64,000 nt of DNA from an uncultured Eubacteriales bacterium (GCA_934462705.1 CAKSIH010000005.1:21541-85540), one strand, 5' to 3'; shown: positions 1-9,630, counted from the first letter of the stretch. The notes: generated by a model from the letters alone, not told the origin. Made by a program: numbers and translations.

Positions 1-2
1 CA

Positions 3-1433
3 AAAGAAATTTTAAATGAAAAGGGCTTGGAAGTAGACGAAATCAGATTTTACGAACTTATGCGTGAACAAAAAAATAAGGCAAGAAATGCCAGAATAAA
101 TAGTGGAAAAGATGCCTGGACTGCCAATTTGTCTGCAATAAATTATATTAAACCTACTGAATTTATTGGTTATGATTCTCTTGAATCAGATTCAAAAATT
201 TTAAATATTTTAGATGAAAATAAAAACGAAATAGAATCTGTTATGTTAGGGCAAAAGGCTACTGTTATACTTGATAAAACACCCTTTTACGCGATATCTG
301 GTGGACAAGTTGGAGACATTGGCTACATACAAACACAAAGTGGTGTAATTAAAATTGAAGATACTGTAAAAACGCCCTCCAATATTTATATGCATATTGG
401 AACTGTTACAAGTGGTAAACTTTTTACAGGTGAGGTAGCAAAAGCTAGCGTTTGCAGTGAATATAGATCAAGTATAACAAAAAACCACACCACTGCACAT
501 ATTCTACAGGCTGCACTCAGAAAAGTGCTTGGAACTCATGTGGAACAAGCAGGTCAACTTGTAAATGATAAATATTTGAGATTTGATTTTACACATTTCT
601 CTGCTTTAACAAACGAAGAAATTAAAACCGTTGAAAGTCTCGTTAACGAACAAATTTTAAAGTCTATAGATGTAGTTGTGAAAGAAATGCCTATAGTCGA
701 AGCTAAAAAACTTGGAGCAATGGCTTTGTTTGGTGAAAAATATGGTGACATCGTTCGTGTTGTAAAAATCGACGATTTTTCAATTGAATTTTGCGGTGGA
801 ACCCATGTTAAAAATACTTCACAGATAGGACTATTTAAAATTATTTCTGAGTCCTCAGTTGCATCAGGAGTTAGACGTATAGAAGCTGTTACAGGAATTG
901 AGGTTTTAAATCTTTTAAATAAATATATTGATATAGCTAATAAAAGTGTTGATATTTTAAAGGTAAATAAAATCGATGACATCCCTTCTGGGTGTTCTCA
1001 GATTATTGAAAATAACAAGAATAAAGACAGAATTATAAACAAGCTTAATTCTGAATTGGCTAATTTAAAAGTAAGCGACCTTATAGCAAATGCACAAGAT
1101 TTAAATGGTATAAAAGTTATAAATAAAAAAATGTTGGGTATGCAAATTGATACTTTAAAGTATCTGTGTGATACTATTAAAGAGAGGCTTGATGATTTCA
1201 TTGCAGTTTTTGCTTGCATAAATGACAACAAGTCTAATTTCATGGTCTGTGTTGGAACGAAGACTATCAAAAGAGGCCTTAATGCAGGGAAAATAGTTAA
1301 ATCTATTGCACAGCTAGCCGGAGGCAACGGAGGGGGTAAACCCGATTTTGCAATGGCTGGGATCAAGGATTTAAGTAAAGTAGATTATGCATTAAGTCAA
1401 ACGGAAAATATAATACAAGAAAATTTAAAATAG
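3..1433 (+). CDS. alaS: Alanine--tRNA ligase, C-terminal part (5' end outside the window)
   Basis: Charges tRNA-Ala with alanine in the cytosol and hydrolyses mischarged Ser/Gly-tRNA-Ala. The frame is open from the first bases of the window (reads KEILNEKGLEVDE), so the TTG at 27 is not a start and the catalytic core lies upstream. Seen here: the end of the middle region, the editing domain with its two zinc-ligand motifs (HTTAH near 484-498 and CGGTH near 793-807), a coiled linker, and the DHHA1-type C-Ala domain with the GGNGGGKPDFA signature. The length from linker to C-terminus is normal and intact. The HIT gene follows after 16 nt and is probably cotranscribed. Confidence 0.97.
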   Translation, partial: KEILNEKGLEVDEIRFYELMREQKNKARNARINSGKDAWTANLSAINYIKPTEFIGYDSLESDSKILNILDENKNEIESVMLGQKATVILDKTPFYAISGGQVGDIGYIQTQSGVIKIEDTVKTPSNIYMHIGTVTSGKLFTGEVAKASVCSEYRSSITKNHTTAHILQAALRKVLGTHVEQAGQLVNDKYLRFDFTHFSALTNEEIKTVESLVNEQILKSIDVVVKEMPIVEAKKLGAMALFGEKYGDIVRVVKIDDFSIEFCGGTHVKNTSQIGLFKIISESSVASGVRRIEAVTGIEVLNLLNKYIDIANKSVDILKVNKIDDIPSGCSQIIENNKNKDRIINKLNSELANLKVSDLIANAQDLNGIKVINKKMLGMQIDTLKYLCDTIKERLDDFIAVFACINDNKSNFMVCVGTKTIKRGLNAGKIVKSIAQLAGGNGGGKPDFAMAGIKDLSKVDYALSQTENIIQENLK

Positions 1434-1449
1434 CATTGGGAGGTACTTT

Positions 1450-1788
1450 ATGGACTGCATATTTTGTAAAATAGCATCGGGAGAAATTCCTACAACTAAA
1501 GTTTACGAAGATAATAAAATAATTGCGTTTAATGACCTTGAACCTCAAGCTCCTGTTCATATTCTTATAATTCCAAAAGAGCATATAGAGTCTGTCAACT
1601 ATATTGATAATAAAAACAGTAATATAATTGGCCATATATTTGAAGTGGCAGCAAAATTGGCTAAAAAGCTTCATTTAGAAAATGGTTATAGGATTGTAAA
1701 CAACTGTGGGGATGACGGTGGCCAAACCGTTATGCATTTACATTTTCATTTACTCGCAGGTCGTCGTATGGCTTGGCCTGCTGGATAA
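1450..1788 (+). CDS. HIT family nucleotide-binding protein (Hint-like)
   Basis: A 112-residue single-domain histidine-triad protein. The N-terminal CIFCKIASGEIP pattern and the C-terminal HLHFHLLAGR motif (H-x-H-x-H) are those of the bacterial Hint/HinT branch, which hydrolyses adenosine phosphoramidates and acyl-AMP. The length is full for the family. GGGAGG lies 6 nt before the ATG. It sits 16 nt after alaS and is followed by a strong terminator, so alaS-hit is a transcription unit. The physiological substrate cannot be read from sequence. A link to aminoacyl-adenylates from the neighbouring synthetase is possible but is inference. Confidence 0.93.
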   Translation: MDCIFCKIASGEIPTTKVYEDNKIIAFNDLEPQAPVHILIIPKEHIESVNYIDNKNSNIIGHIFEVAAKLAKKLHLENGYRIVNNCGDDGGQTVMHLHFHLLAGRRMAWPAG

Positions 1789-1795
1789 AAAACAA

Positions 1796-1827
1796 AAAAG
1801 GGAACTTATAATTTAAAGTTCCCTTTT
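1796..1827 (+). terminator. Rho-independent terminator after the HIT gene
   Basis: A perfect 12-bp stem (AAAAGGGAACTT / AAGTTCCCTTTT) with an 8-nt loop starts 7 nt after the stop codon. It ends in a T run on the + strand and starts in an A run, so it could also act on the other strand. Confidence 0.85.
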
Positions 1828-1866
1828 AGCTTACATATAATTAACAACCTATGGAGGGATTAATAC

Positions 1867-4107
1867 ATGCGACGCCCTATGGCACTTGTCGGGTTTTCAT
1901 ATTTAGCTGGTCTTATTTTGGCTACATACTTTATACAACGACTTCAACTCGTTGCTGCAATTACTTTTGGGGTATTATTTTTAATCTCACTGATACTTAA
2001 AACTATACGTAAAAGACTAACCTTACCAATTGCATTTCTTAGTATATCGGTTGCTCTGTTTATGTATTCCATTTACAGCAGCTTTAATATTGCACCTGTT
2101 ACAGCGCTTGATGGGCAAGATGCTGTAATATCTGGTAAAATATGTGAATTACCTTATAAATCATACAACAGATATTACTACACTATTCAAACTGATAAAA
2201 TTGAAATAGATGGCGCCCCTCAAAATATAAAGCTGAGACTATCAATGTCAAAAGCCCTAGATATCGATATTTATGATAGAATAACTGGAAATGTTCATCT
2301 CTTTTTACCGAGCGATGAGGGAACTTTTTCGTCTAAAAATTACTATGCAGCAAAAGGCATATACATGTACGCTTATCTTTATGAATATGAAGATTACACA
2401 ACTGAAATTATAGAACAAAAACCAATTTATTATTATTTTTTAAAGATGAGATTTTATTTGATAGAAGCACTGCGAACCCTTTTACCAGAAGAACAAGCTG
2501 CGCTAGCTTCTGGCATACTTCTTGGTGAAAAATATCTGTTGGGACAAGATGTAAAGTCTGATTTTAGAGATATCGGCGTATCACATATCCTAGCTGTATC
2601 AGGTCTACATACTTCATTTATAGGATATTTCTTAATGTGGATATTCATGTCCTTAAAGCTTTCTAAAAAGTGGTCTGCCAAACTTTCTTGCATAGGCATA
2701 TTGTGCTTCATGGCTCTTACTGGTTTTGTTCCTTCAGCTGTAAGATCAGGAATTATGATGATTATATACCTGCTTGGTTTGTCATTTAAGGCAGAAGCAG
2801 ATTCTTTAAATTCACTTGGTATTTCATCATTTATTATCTCAATTTGTAATCCATTTGCCGCCGGTGATATAGGCTTCTTACTTTCGTTCTTTGCAACCTT
2901 AGGTATAATTTTACTGGCAAAAAAACTTGAACTGCTTATAATTGATGCATTAAAATCATTTAAATATAGTAAAACATTTATAAATAAAATTTTATCACCA
3001 ATAAGTGTAACTATAAGTGCAACTCTATTCACCCTTCCTATAGCAGTCTTATGTTTTAAACAAATTTCTCTCATAAGTATAGTTGCTAATCTTCTTCTTG
3101 TTACACCTTCTATGTTTATAATGATAACTGCTCTTCTTGCTGCAGTATTCTTTTATATACCTTTATTAAATTTTTTAAGCTATCTTTTTGCCCTTATTTG
3201 CGGCATACTTATAAATTTTGTAACTTTTATTGCTGCATTTCTTGCTAAAATTTCATTTGCTAGTATATCTGTATCTCAACCCTTTATAAAATTTTGTTTA
3301 GCTTCTGCATTTTTCTTAATAGCTGTTGCCTTAATTTTAGAAAAAGGAACAAAACTCGTCAGGCTATCCCTCATATTATCTGTTATAATTCTTTTTACCG
3401 GTACCTTGTCTTACCAAGTGTATATGAAAGACCTCACACAGCTTGCGATTTTAGACGTTGGAGATGGGTGTTGCGCAGTTCTTACTAAAAATAATCATGC
3501 TGCTTTACTTTCTTGTGGTGGAGATAAAATTAAATCATCTACAATGCGTAATTATTTACAATCTAAGAATGTAAATAAACTCGACTTTTTAATATTAAGT
3601 GATTATAACGATGAATCTTCTTACTATGCGCAAACTGCTATTAATGAGTTCTCTCCGAGTTATATAGTCTTACCGGAAGATGATTCAATAGACGATAAAA
3701 TTTCAAGAGCTATTGCAGATAGCCCTAATACATGCTTTTACAATAGCAATGCACTAATTAGCTTTTGGGACAATATAAATTTAATTGCCGTAAAAGACGG
3801 CGATAAAGGTTACTTACATTTAAAAATAAATGACACAAACACACTTATATACCCTTCATGTAAAAATTCTTATACCATTCCTGATGAATACATTAAATGT
3901 GGATTTTTTGTATTTTCCAAAACACCTAATAATCAATACGGTGTAAACTGCGGATATAGCATTATATCTGCCAGTTTGGAAAATGCAAAAGAAGCTGTAT
4001 ATGATGCAATACGGTCCAATAAAATTCCTATTGCAACTGCAGGAGATGGAAATATTGTAATAGATTTTCCATCATCAAATAATGTTTGTATAAGAAGGGT
4101 GTTATAA
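1867..4107 (+). CDS. comEC: ComEC/Rec2-type competence membrane channel with degenerate nuclease-like domain
   Basis: A 746-residue polytopic membrane protein. Order: N-terminal membrane segments, a DUF4131/OB-like outer domain (about 75-180), the Competence domain with ILAVSGLHTSF (about 245-255) and many membrane helices to about 510, then a C-terminal metallo-beta-lactamase-like domain (about 525-740). ComEC forms the inner-membrane channel for DNA uptake in transformation. Odd point: the C-terminal domain keeps the ILDVGDG strand, but the expected HxHxDH metal motif after the LIL strand is replaced by DYNDESS, so this domain is probably catalytically dead. The SD GGAGGG precedes the ATG. 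The stop overlaps the holA start by one base (TAATG). Confidence 0.9.
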   Translation: MRRPMALVGFSYLAGLILATYFIQRLQLVAAITFGVLFLISLILKTIRKRLTLPIAFLSISVALFMYSIYSSFNIAPVTALDGQDAVISGKICELPYKSYNRYYYTIQTDKIEIDGAPQNIKLRLSMSKALDIDIYDRITGNVHLFLPSDEGTFSSKNYYAAKGIYMYAYLYEYEDYTTEIIEQKPIYYYFLKMRFYLIEALRTLLPEEQAALASGILLGEKYLLGQDVKSDFRDIGVSHILAVSGLHTSFIGYFLMWIFMSLKLSKKWSAKLSCIGILCFMALTGFVPSAVRSGIMMIIYLLGLSFKAEADSLNSLGISSFIISICNPFAAGDIGFLLSFFATLGIILLAKKLELLIIDALKSFKYSKTFINKILSPISVTISATLFTLPIAVLCFKQISLISIVANLLLVTPSMFIMITALLAAVFFYIPLLNFLSYLFALICGILINFVTFIAAFLAKISFASISVSQPFIKFCLASAFFLIAVALILEKGTKLVRLSLILSVIILFTGTLSYQVYMKDLTQLAILDVGDGCCAVLTKNNHAALLSCGGDKIKSSTMRNYLQSKNVNKLDFLILSDYNDESSYYAQTAINEFSPSYIVLPEDDSIDDKISRAIADSPNTCFYNSNALISFWDNINLIAVKDGDKGYLHLKINDTNTLIYPSCKNSYTIPDEYIKCGFFVFSKTPNNQYGVNCGYSIISASLENAKEAVYDAIRSNKIPIATAGDGNIVIDFPSSNNVCIRRVL

Positions 4108-5147
4108 TGGCAAAAATAAATGAAGAAAAACTAAAACAAGAATTAAAAGCAGGAGTAATAAAAAATTTTTACTTTATTTTTGGTGAAGAAAAATATATGG
4201 TTGAATACTATACAAATAAGATCATTTCTTCTACCTTAAAAGACAATATAAATGATTTTAATTTCAGTTCCTTCTCCTTTAATACATTAAATCTAGATAA
4301 GTTAGCTGATTCAATTGAAGCAATATCCTTTATGTCTCCAATGAAGTGCGTAAAAGTTGTTAACTTAGACATTGAAAAGTTAAGCATTGATGAATTAAAA
4401 CGCATGAAAAATATAATATCTGATTTGCCAAATACTACTGTTTTTATTATAAGCCAAACTGCGATTGATATTAATGTTAAGAAATCATCAAAATGGCAGT
4501 CCTTTATAAAGGCTTGTGAAAAAAGTGGCAATGTTATAGAATGTCAAAAACTTAATAAAAGTGCACTTGTAAGGCAAATTTCTAATTGGACAAATAAACT
4601 TGGAAGTAAAATTTCAATTGATGTTGCTAATTATCTTGTGGACAGTTGTTCTGATAATTTACTTGAACTAAAAAATGAAATTCAAAAACTATCTTCATTT
4701 AAGTATGGCAACTCAATAACTAAAAATGATATTGATAAAATAGTAACTAAACGACTTGAGGCAAATATATTTGAACTTTCAAAATTAATTTTAAAAAACA
4801 ATGCAATTGAAGCCATAAACAACCTAAATATTTTACTTTATAACAAGGAAGAGCCAATTGCCATACTATCAATTTTAGCTGCTTTGTTTATAGATATATA
4901 TCGTATAAAAACTGCAGAGTTGTGCAGACAGTATATTGATGTTTTGCCTAAATATTTTAATTATAAAGGGAAAGAATTCAGGCTCAGTATTGCTTCAAGA
5001 TATTGCAAGAATATTACAATAGATAAAATAATTAAATGCATTGAAATATTAACTGAAACTGATGCAAAGCTTAAAAGTTTAAAAATTGACAACGAAATAC
5101 TAATGAATGAATTAATTGGAAGGTTAATATTTGAAATCCATCGATAA
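4107..5147 (+). CDS. holA: DNA polymerase III subunit delta
   Basis: Clamp-loader delta subunit (346 aa), which opens the beta sliding clamp during replication. The N-terminal YFIFGEEKYMVEYY motif and the overall pattern match the family, with an AAA+-like fold followed by the C-terminal collar helices. The frame is open from 4086, but the ATG at 4107 fits best: AGAAGGG lies 7 nt before it and it overlaps the comEC stop by one base, a usual coupling arrangement. The comEC-holA order is common in Firmicutes (there usually followed by rpsT, which is absent here). Confidence 0.92.
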   Translation: MAKINEEKLKQELKAGVIKNFYFIFGEEKYMVEYYTNKIISSTLKDNINDFNFSSFSFNTLNLDKLADSIEAISFMSPMKCVKVVNLDIEKLSIDELKRMKNIISDLPNTTVFIISQTAIDINVKKSSKWQSFIKACEKSGNVIECQKLNKSALVRQISNWTNKLGSKISIDVANYLVDSCSDNLLELKNEIQKLSSFKYGNSITKNDIDKIVTKRLEANIFELSKLILKNNAIEAINNLNILLYNKEEPIAILSILAALFIDIYRIKTAELCRQYIDVLPKYFNYKGKEFRLSIASRYCKNITIDKIIKCIEILTETDAKLKSLKIDNEILMNELIGRLIFEIHR

Positions 5148-5173
5148 AATATTTAAAAATTCACTACAAGGTG

Positions 5174-5202
5174 TTGATTTTTTATTAAAAATATGATAAA
5201 AT
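5174..5202 (+). promoter_or_regulatory. SigA-type promoter for ppk2
   Basis: TTGATT (5174-5179), 17-nt spacer, TAAAAT (5197-5202). It lies 28 nt before the ppk2 start codon and just after holA. Confidence 0.65.
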
Positions 5203-5230
5203 TATACAAAGACAGAAAGGAGCTGTGGTT

Positions 5231-6097
5231 ATGGATTTAAAGGAGTATAAATATGACGGTATAAAAAAATTTGATATTAAATCTTTTGATACTAAAGCTG
5301 AACATATGACAACCGATAAGGAAATGGTTATTGAAACAGGTAGGCTTAATATTTTAAAGCTTGAAGTCTTGCAAGACCGGTTATATGCAGAAGGAAAAGA
5401 ATCCTTATTAGTAATTTTGCAAGCAATGGATGCAGGTGGAAAAGATGGAGCTATTAAACATGTAATGAGTGGCGTAAATCCTCAGGGCGTTAAGGTTGTA
5501 AACTTTAAACAACCCTCCAGTGAAGATTTGTCTCACGATTACTTGTGGCATTATGTAAAGAAGTTACCGGAGCGTGGTAAAATAGGAATTTTTAATAGAT
5601 CTTACTATGAAGACGTACTTGTAAATAAGGTTCATGATCTATATAAAATTCAACCGATGCCCAATAGGTGTATAACTGATAATATTTTTGAAAAAAGATA
5701 CGAACAGATTAAAAACTTTGAAAAATATCTTTGGGAAAATGGTACCAGGATTGTAAAATTTTTCTTTAATATTTCAAAAGAAGAGCAAAAGAAAAGGTTT
5801 ATGAAACGAATAGAATTAAAAAATAAAAATTGGAAGCTTTCTGATTCCGATGTAAAAGAAAGAAAATTCTGGGATGATTATATGGAAGCATTCGAAACCG
5901 CTATAAATAAAACAAGCACTGCATTTGCTCCTTGGTATGTAATACCTGCTGATAAAAAATGGTTTGCACGGTATTTTGTTTCTGAGGTAATTGTAAATGC
6001 GCTTGATGACATAAATCCAAAATATCCCAAGGTTTCAAAGGAAAAGAAAAAAATGATTAGACAATGCAAGGAATATCTTCAAAACGAAGATAAATAA
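5231..6097 (+). CDS. ppk2: Polyphosphate kinase 2 family protein
   Basis: A PPK2 enzyme (288 aa) transfers phosphate between polyphosphate and nucleotides in the cytosol, usually regenerating ADP/ATP or GTP. The P-loop-like MDAGGKDGAIKHV, the SGVNPQGVKV segment, the Walker B region IGIFNRSYYEDVLV and the lid region with KKRFMKRIE are all present and intact. The length is normal for a single-domain PPK2. A GTG at 5225 is in frame, but AAAGGAG (5216-5222) is ideally spaced for the ATG at 5231. It is monocistronic between its own promoter and terminator. Which nucleotide it prefers cannot be decided here. Confidence 0.93.
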   Translation: MDLKEYKYDGIKKFDIKSFDTKAEHMTTDKEMVIETGRLNILKLEVLQDRLYAEGKESLLVILQAMDAGGKDGAIKHVMSGVNPQGVKVVNFKQPSSEDLSHDYLWHYVKKLPERGKIGIFNRSYYEDVLVNKVHDLYKIQPMPNRCITDNIFEKRYEQIKNFEKYLWENGTRIVKFFFNISKEEQKKRFMKRIELKNKNWKLSDSDVKERKFWDDYMEAFETAINKTSTAFAPWYVIPADKKWFARYFVSEVIVNALDDINPKYPKVSKEKKKMIRQCKEYLQNEDK

Positions 6098-6101
6098 CAT
6101 A

Positions 6102-6138
6102 GAAAAAGGATAGCTTTTACTATCCTTTTTCTTTTTTT
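6102..6138 (+). terminator. Rho-independent terminator after ppk2
   Basis: A 12-bp stem GAAAAAGGATAG / CTATCCTTTTTC with a 6-nt loop and a run of seven T, 4 nt after the ppk2 stop. Confidence 0.9.
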
Positions 6139-6147
6139 GCAACAAAT

Positions 6148-7059
6148 TTACTTTAATTTATCAGTTTCCCAAGTAAATGTTACTATTCTGTCTTTTTGCC
6201 TTAAATTTTTTACCTTTGTAGGAAATTGCTGCTTAGCTGCTTCTGCAAATTTTTCTGCCATTTCCTCTGACAAAAACCTTATACCTGCTTCCATAACTAT
6301 GTTTTCACTTTTTTCATATTTTCCAAACTTAATACCAAGAAGCCACCAGTCCTTATTTTTCGGTTCTCCAGCTGGCTTTTCATACTCTGCTGAATTTCTG
6401 GCAAATATAGTTTTTCCCATTTTATCACAAAGAACATAAGAAAGATACATTTTTTCTTTTCCCTTGGCACTATCAAAAAACACCTTGTAATTGCACTTCC
6501 CAGGCACATACTTTTTCATATTCTCTTCAACCACTCTGTTGTAAACTCCTATTTCTCCACCAACAGAAAGTCCCCCTCCATATTGGCCTTTCCAAAACTC
6601 TATTAGCCATTCTTTTTCTGGGTTACCTTTATGTTTATATCGAAATACAATTGGTAACTCATCAATTTGCATACCCAAAAGTGGCCCAAACTTGTCATAC
6701 AAATCGCCAAAACCAAAATGTTTTTGTAAGGAATCCTCCCTTGTATAATAAATGTCCTTTTCCGGATCATATTTAAATCCAAGCATATTATCTAAAACCG
6801 GCTTAAAAAGTTTATTTACCGCTTCTTCCGTATCTGAATCTACTTTATCAATCTGTTTACACAAAGATTTATAAAAACGTCTATCTAATTCATTTAAAGA
6901 TTTCTTTAACTTTTCTCTTTTAGATTTACTTTTATTAATATAATTTTCTGAACCTTCATTGCTATGTACTATCGAGCTACTTTCTGCCATTGTGCATGTC
7001 ACCGAAGAAAAACCAAATAAAATGGACGTACTTAACGCAAGACTTAACAACTTTTTCAT
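6148..7059 (-). CDS. Secreted DUF4474-like protein
   Basis: A 303-residue exported protein of unknown function. The first ~25 residues form a clear Sec signal peptide (MKKLLSLAL, hydrophobic core, cleavage after CTMA). A Lys/Ser-rich coil-like stretch follows, then a domain from about residue 90 with YDPEKDIYYTREDSLQKHFG, FGPLLGMQIDELPI and WLIEFWKGQYGGGLSVGGEIG. I recognise this pattern as DUF4474, a family of clostridial proteins without assigned activity. The conserved aromatic and Gly residues look intact. It is a single gene with its own promoter and palindrome (7085-7134). The family call rests on pattern memory; the secretion signal is seen directly. Confidence 0.7.
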   Translation of the reverse strand: MKKLLSLALSTSILFGFSSVTCTMAESSSIVHSNEGSENYINKSKSKREKLKKSLNELDRRFYKSLCKQIDKVDSDTEEAVNKLFKPVLDNMLGFKYDPEKDIYYTREDSLQKHFGFGDLYDKFGPLLGMQIDELPIVFRYKHKGNPEKEWLIEFWKGQYGGGLSVGGEIGVYNRVVEENMKKYVPGKCNYKVFFDSAKGKEKMYLSYVLCDKMGKTIFARNSAEYEKPAGEPKNKDWWLLGIKFGKYEKSENIVMEAGIRFLSEEMAEKFAEAAKQQFPTKVKNLRQKDRIVTFTWETDKLK

Positions 7060-7084
7060 TTATCTCAACCTTTCTAATAAATAG

Positions 7085-7100
7085 TGTATTTATAAATACA
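7085..7100. promoter_or_regulatory. Perfect 16-bp palindrome, candidate operator
   Basis: TGTATTTATAAATACA is its own reverse complement. It lies between the -10 box and the Shine-Dalgarno of the secreted DUF4474-like gene, at or just after the expected transcription start, the classical place for a repressor site. Confidence 0.5.
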
Positions 7101-7105
7101 TTAAT

Positions 7106-7134
7106 ATTTTATATATTTTTTCAACGTTTGTCAA
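7106..7134 (-). promoter_or_regulatory. Strong SigA promoter of the DUF4474-like gene
   Basis: On the minus strand: perfect -35 TTGACA (7134-7129), 17-nt spacer, -10 TAAAAT (7111-7106). The start codon lies about 50 nt downstream. Confidence 0.75.
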
Positions 7135-7222
7135 CTAAAATGTATTAAATTTTTATTTTCATATATAATATTTAAATATCGCCTTTAAAAGGCTTAAAAA
7201 ATATACTTTTAAAAAGCTTTAT

Positions 7223-7262
7223 AAAAAAAGATCATGCATCAATTGCGACACACGACCTTTTT
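7223..7262 (-). terminator. Rho-independent terminator downstream of glmS
   Basis: Read on the minus strand, AAAAAGGTCGTG pairs with CATGATCTTTTT (12 bp including two G-U pairs) and runs into TTTTTTTAT. On the plus strand two A-C mismatches weaken it, so the minus direction is favoured. It lies about 90 nt after the glmS stop. Confidence 0.55.
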
Positions 7263-7352
7263 ATATTATACATATAAGAAAAAAGCTAGCTTTAAAAATT
7301 GTCTCTGAAAACTTTTTTCAGACATTTTGCTATATCCAAGCTTTTTTGTTTT

Positions 7353-9176
7353 TTATTCCACTGTAACAGACTTAGCTAAATTTCTAGGTTTATCTATATC
7401 GCACCCTTTTAAAGCAGCCACATAATAAGAAAATAACTGCAAAGGTATAACCGATAATGAAGCTGTCATCATGTCACATGTATTTGGTATATAAAAGCTA
7501 TAATTAGATACTTCTCCTATCTTTCGATATTTTTCACACGCTATTGATAAAACACATGCTCCCCTAGATTTTACTGCATTTATATTACTCACCGTCTTGT
7601 CAAACAAGTCATTTGTCACAACAACTACTACAGGCGTTCCATCCTCTATTAAAGATATTGTTCCATGTTTTAGTTCCCCTGCAGCGTATGCTTCCGAATG
7701 AATATAGGAAATTTCCTTAAGCTTAAGTGATCCTTCAAGAGATACCGCATAGTCCACATTTCTACCAATAAAAAACATATTCTTAGCTGAATAAAAATTT
7801 GTAGCAAAATCTTTTATTTTTTCTTTCTCATCAAGTATTTGCTGTATTTTATTTGGAATCAACATTAATTCATTAACCAATTCAGAGTACTCTAAATCTG
7901 TAACTTTTCCAAGTTTGTCAGCCATGTAAATTGACAAAAGGTACATAACTGCAAGCTGTGTGCTATATGCTTTTGTTGATGCCACTGCAATCTCGGGGCC
8001 TGCCATTGTATAAATAACATTGTCTGAATCTGTTGCAATAGTGCTCCCAACTACATTTACTATTGATAAAACCTTTGAACCTCTCTTTTTTGCCTCCCTT
8101 ACAGCCGCCAAAGTATCTGCTGTTTCTCCGGATTGACTAATAGCAATAGTTAAAACATTATTGTCAATTATAGGGTCCTTATACCTAAATTCAGATGCTA
8201 TCTCAACTTCAGTTGGGATTCTAAGTACTTTTTCAAATATATATTTTGCAATATATCCAACATGATAAGCAGACCCACATGCTACTATGCTTATCTTTTT
8301 TAAATTTTTAAGGTATTCTTCCGAAAGCTCTACATTTTCAAGGTTAATCCTTCCATCTTTTACATTTGACAATATGGTGTCTCTAACAACTTTTGGTTGT
8401 TCCATTATTTCTTTTATCATAAAATGGTCATAACCCATTTTTTCTGCTGATGTTATATCCCATTCAATGTGTTCTACCGTTTTCTTTATTTCTTCGCCTA
8501 ACTCGTTAAATACGGATACTGAATCCTTTTTTATTACTGCAATCTCACCATCTTCCAAGCGTATGATATCTCTTGTTTTTTCTAATATTGCAGTTGCATC
8601 AGATGCTATAAAATTTTCATTTTTTCCAATTCCTATAATAAGCGGATTGTCCTTTCTTGCTGCTATAATCTCCTCAGGGTTATCTTCACAAATTATTCCA
8701 AAGGCATAAGATCCCTTTAAAGATTTTATTAAATTTAAAACGACTTCAAGGAAATTTCCCTTGTAATTGTATTCAAGATATTGTGCTACAACTTCTGTGT
8801 CTGTTTGTGATTTAAATTTAATACCTTTGGAAATTAAGTCTTCTTTTAAATTCATGTAATTTTCTATTATACCGTTATGCACTACAGCAAACTTGCTATT
8901 TTGACTAACTTGAGGGTGAGCGTTTTTTTCTGACGGTTCACCATGTGTAGCCCATCTTGTATGACCTATTCCAAGATTTCCCTTTAAAAGCTCACCACCA
9001 CTTAACTTTTTGTTTAAATTTTCAAGCCTTCCCAAAGACTTAACTAAATGTATTTTCTCCCTACTGTTTACTGCAATTCCAGCAGAATCATAACCCCTAT
9101 ACTCAAGTTTTTCAAGGCCATGCAAAAGAAAAGGGGCTGCATTTTCCTCTCCAATATAACCAACTATTCCACACAT
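7353..9176 (-). CDS. glmS: Glutamine--fructose-6-phosphate aminotransferase (isomerizing)
   Basis: Makes glucosamine-6-phosphate from fructose-6-phosphate and glutamine, the entry to peptidoglycan and amino-sugar synthesis; cytosolic. At 607 aa it has the normal length. Cys2 is the amidotransferase nucleophile (MCGIVGYIG), with EYRGYDSAG and HTRWATHG following. Two SIS sugar-isomerase domains (about 285-420 and 455-590) include SQSGETADT, and the C-terminus ends KSVTVE as usual. AAAGGAG precedes the ATG by 11 nt. I could not recognise a glmS ribozyme core in the ~300 nt upstream. It is monocistronic. Confidence 0.98.
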   Translation of the reverse strand: MCGIVGYIGEENAAPFLLHGLEKLEYRGYDSAGIAVNSREKIHLVKSLGRLENLNKKLSGGELLKGNLGIGHTRWATHGEPSEKNAHPQVSQNSKFAVVHNGIIENYMNLKEDLISKGIKFKSQTDTEVVAQYLEYNYKGNFLEVVLNLIKSLKGSYAFGIICEDNPEEIIAARKDNPLIIGIGKNENFIASDATAILEKTRDIIRLEDGEIAVIKKDSVSVFNELGEEIKKTVEHIEWDITSAEKMGYDHFMIKEIMEQPKVVRDTILSNVKDGRINLENVELSEEYLKNLKKISIVACGSAYHVGYIAKYIFEKVLRIPTEVEIASEFRYKDPIIDNNVLTIAISQSGETADTLAAVREAKKRGSKVLSIVNVVGSTIATDSDNVIYTMAGPEIAVASTKAYSTQLAVMYLLSIYMADKLGKVTDLEYSELVNELMLIPNKIQQILDEKEKIKDFATNFYSAKNMFFIGRNVDYAVSLEGSLKLKEISYIHSEAYAAGELKHGTISLIEDGTPVVVVVTNDLFDKTVSNINAVKSRGACVLSIACEKYRKIGEVSNYSFYIPNTCDMMTASLSVIPLQLFSYYVAALKGCDIDKPRNLAKSVTVE

Positions 9177-9630
9177 GCGTAGTTAAACTCCTTTATCTAT
9201 AAATTATAAATTTTCCATATATTTTATTCTTATCTACAAAATATGGTTTATCTTCTCCCTAAAATGTAACACACATGAAAAACCTGCTAGCCTGAAATGC
9301 AAATCTAACATATTTATTAAAATAAAACAGTTTCACAACGGATTTTGTAAATCTAAATTTTCCCCCTTAAAAGCTTTTTTTCATAAAATCTAAAAAGACT
9401 ATGGCATAGTACTTAAAACGGAGTTTTATCTTATGTAAGTATATTCTAATAATTTATACTTTGTTCTTCTAACGGTTTTATTTTCTAGCAAAAGTTTACA
9501 CGTAAATAACAATACCAATTTATATAATATTGTTTATATGATTGTGATGTTCAGAAGGCAAAAATTGCTACAACTCATCAAAACCTTCATATTTATTAAA
9601 TTAAGTGTGCGTTACGCTACTAGCTTTCTT

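Noticed and set aside
6137..6439. 100-codon plus-strand ORF opposite the DUF4474-like gene
   Set aside because: Antisense shadow of a gene with a clear signal peptide, promoter and domain pattern.
9177..9400. glmS ribozyme upstream of glmS
   Set aside because: Looked for the conserved core in the minus-strand leader and did not recognise it; only a plain SD is seen.
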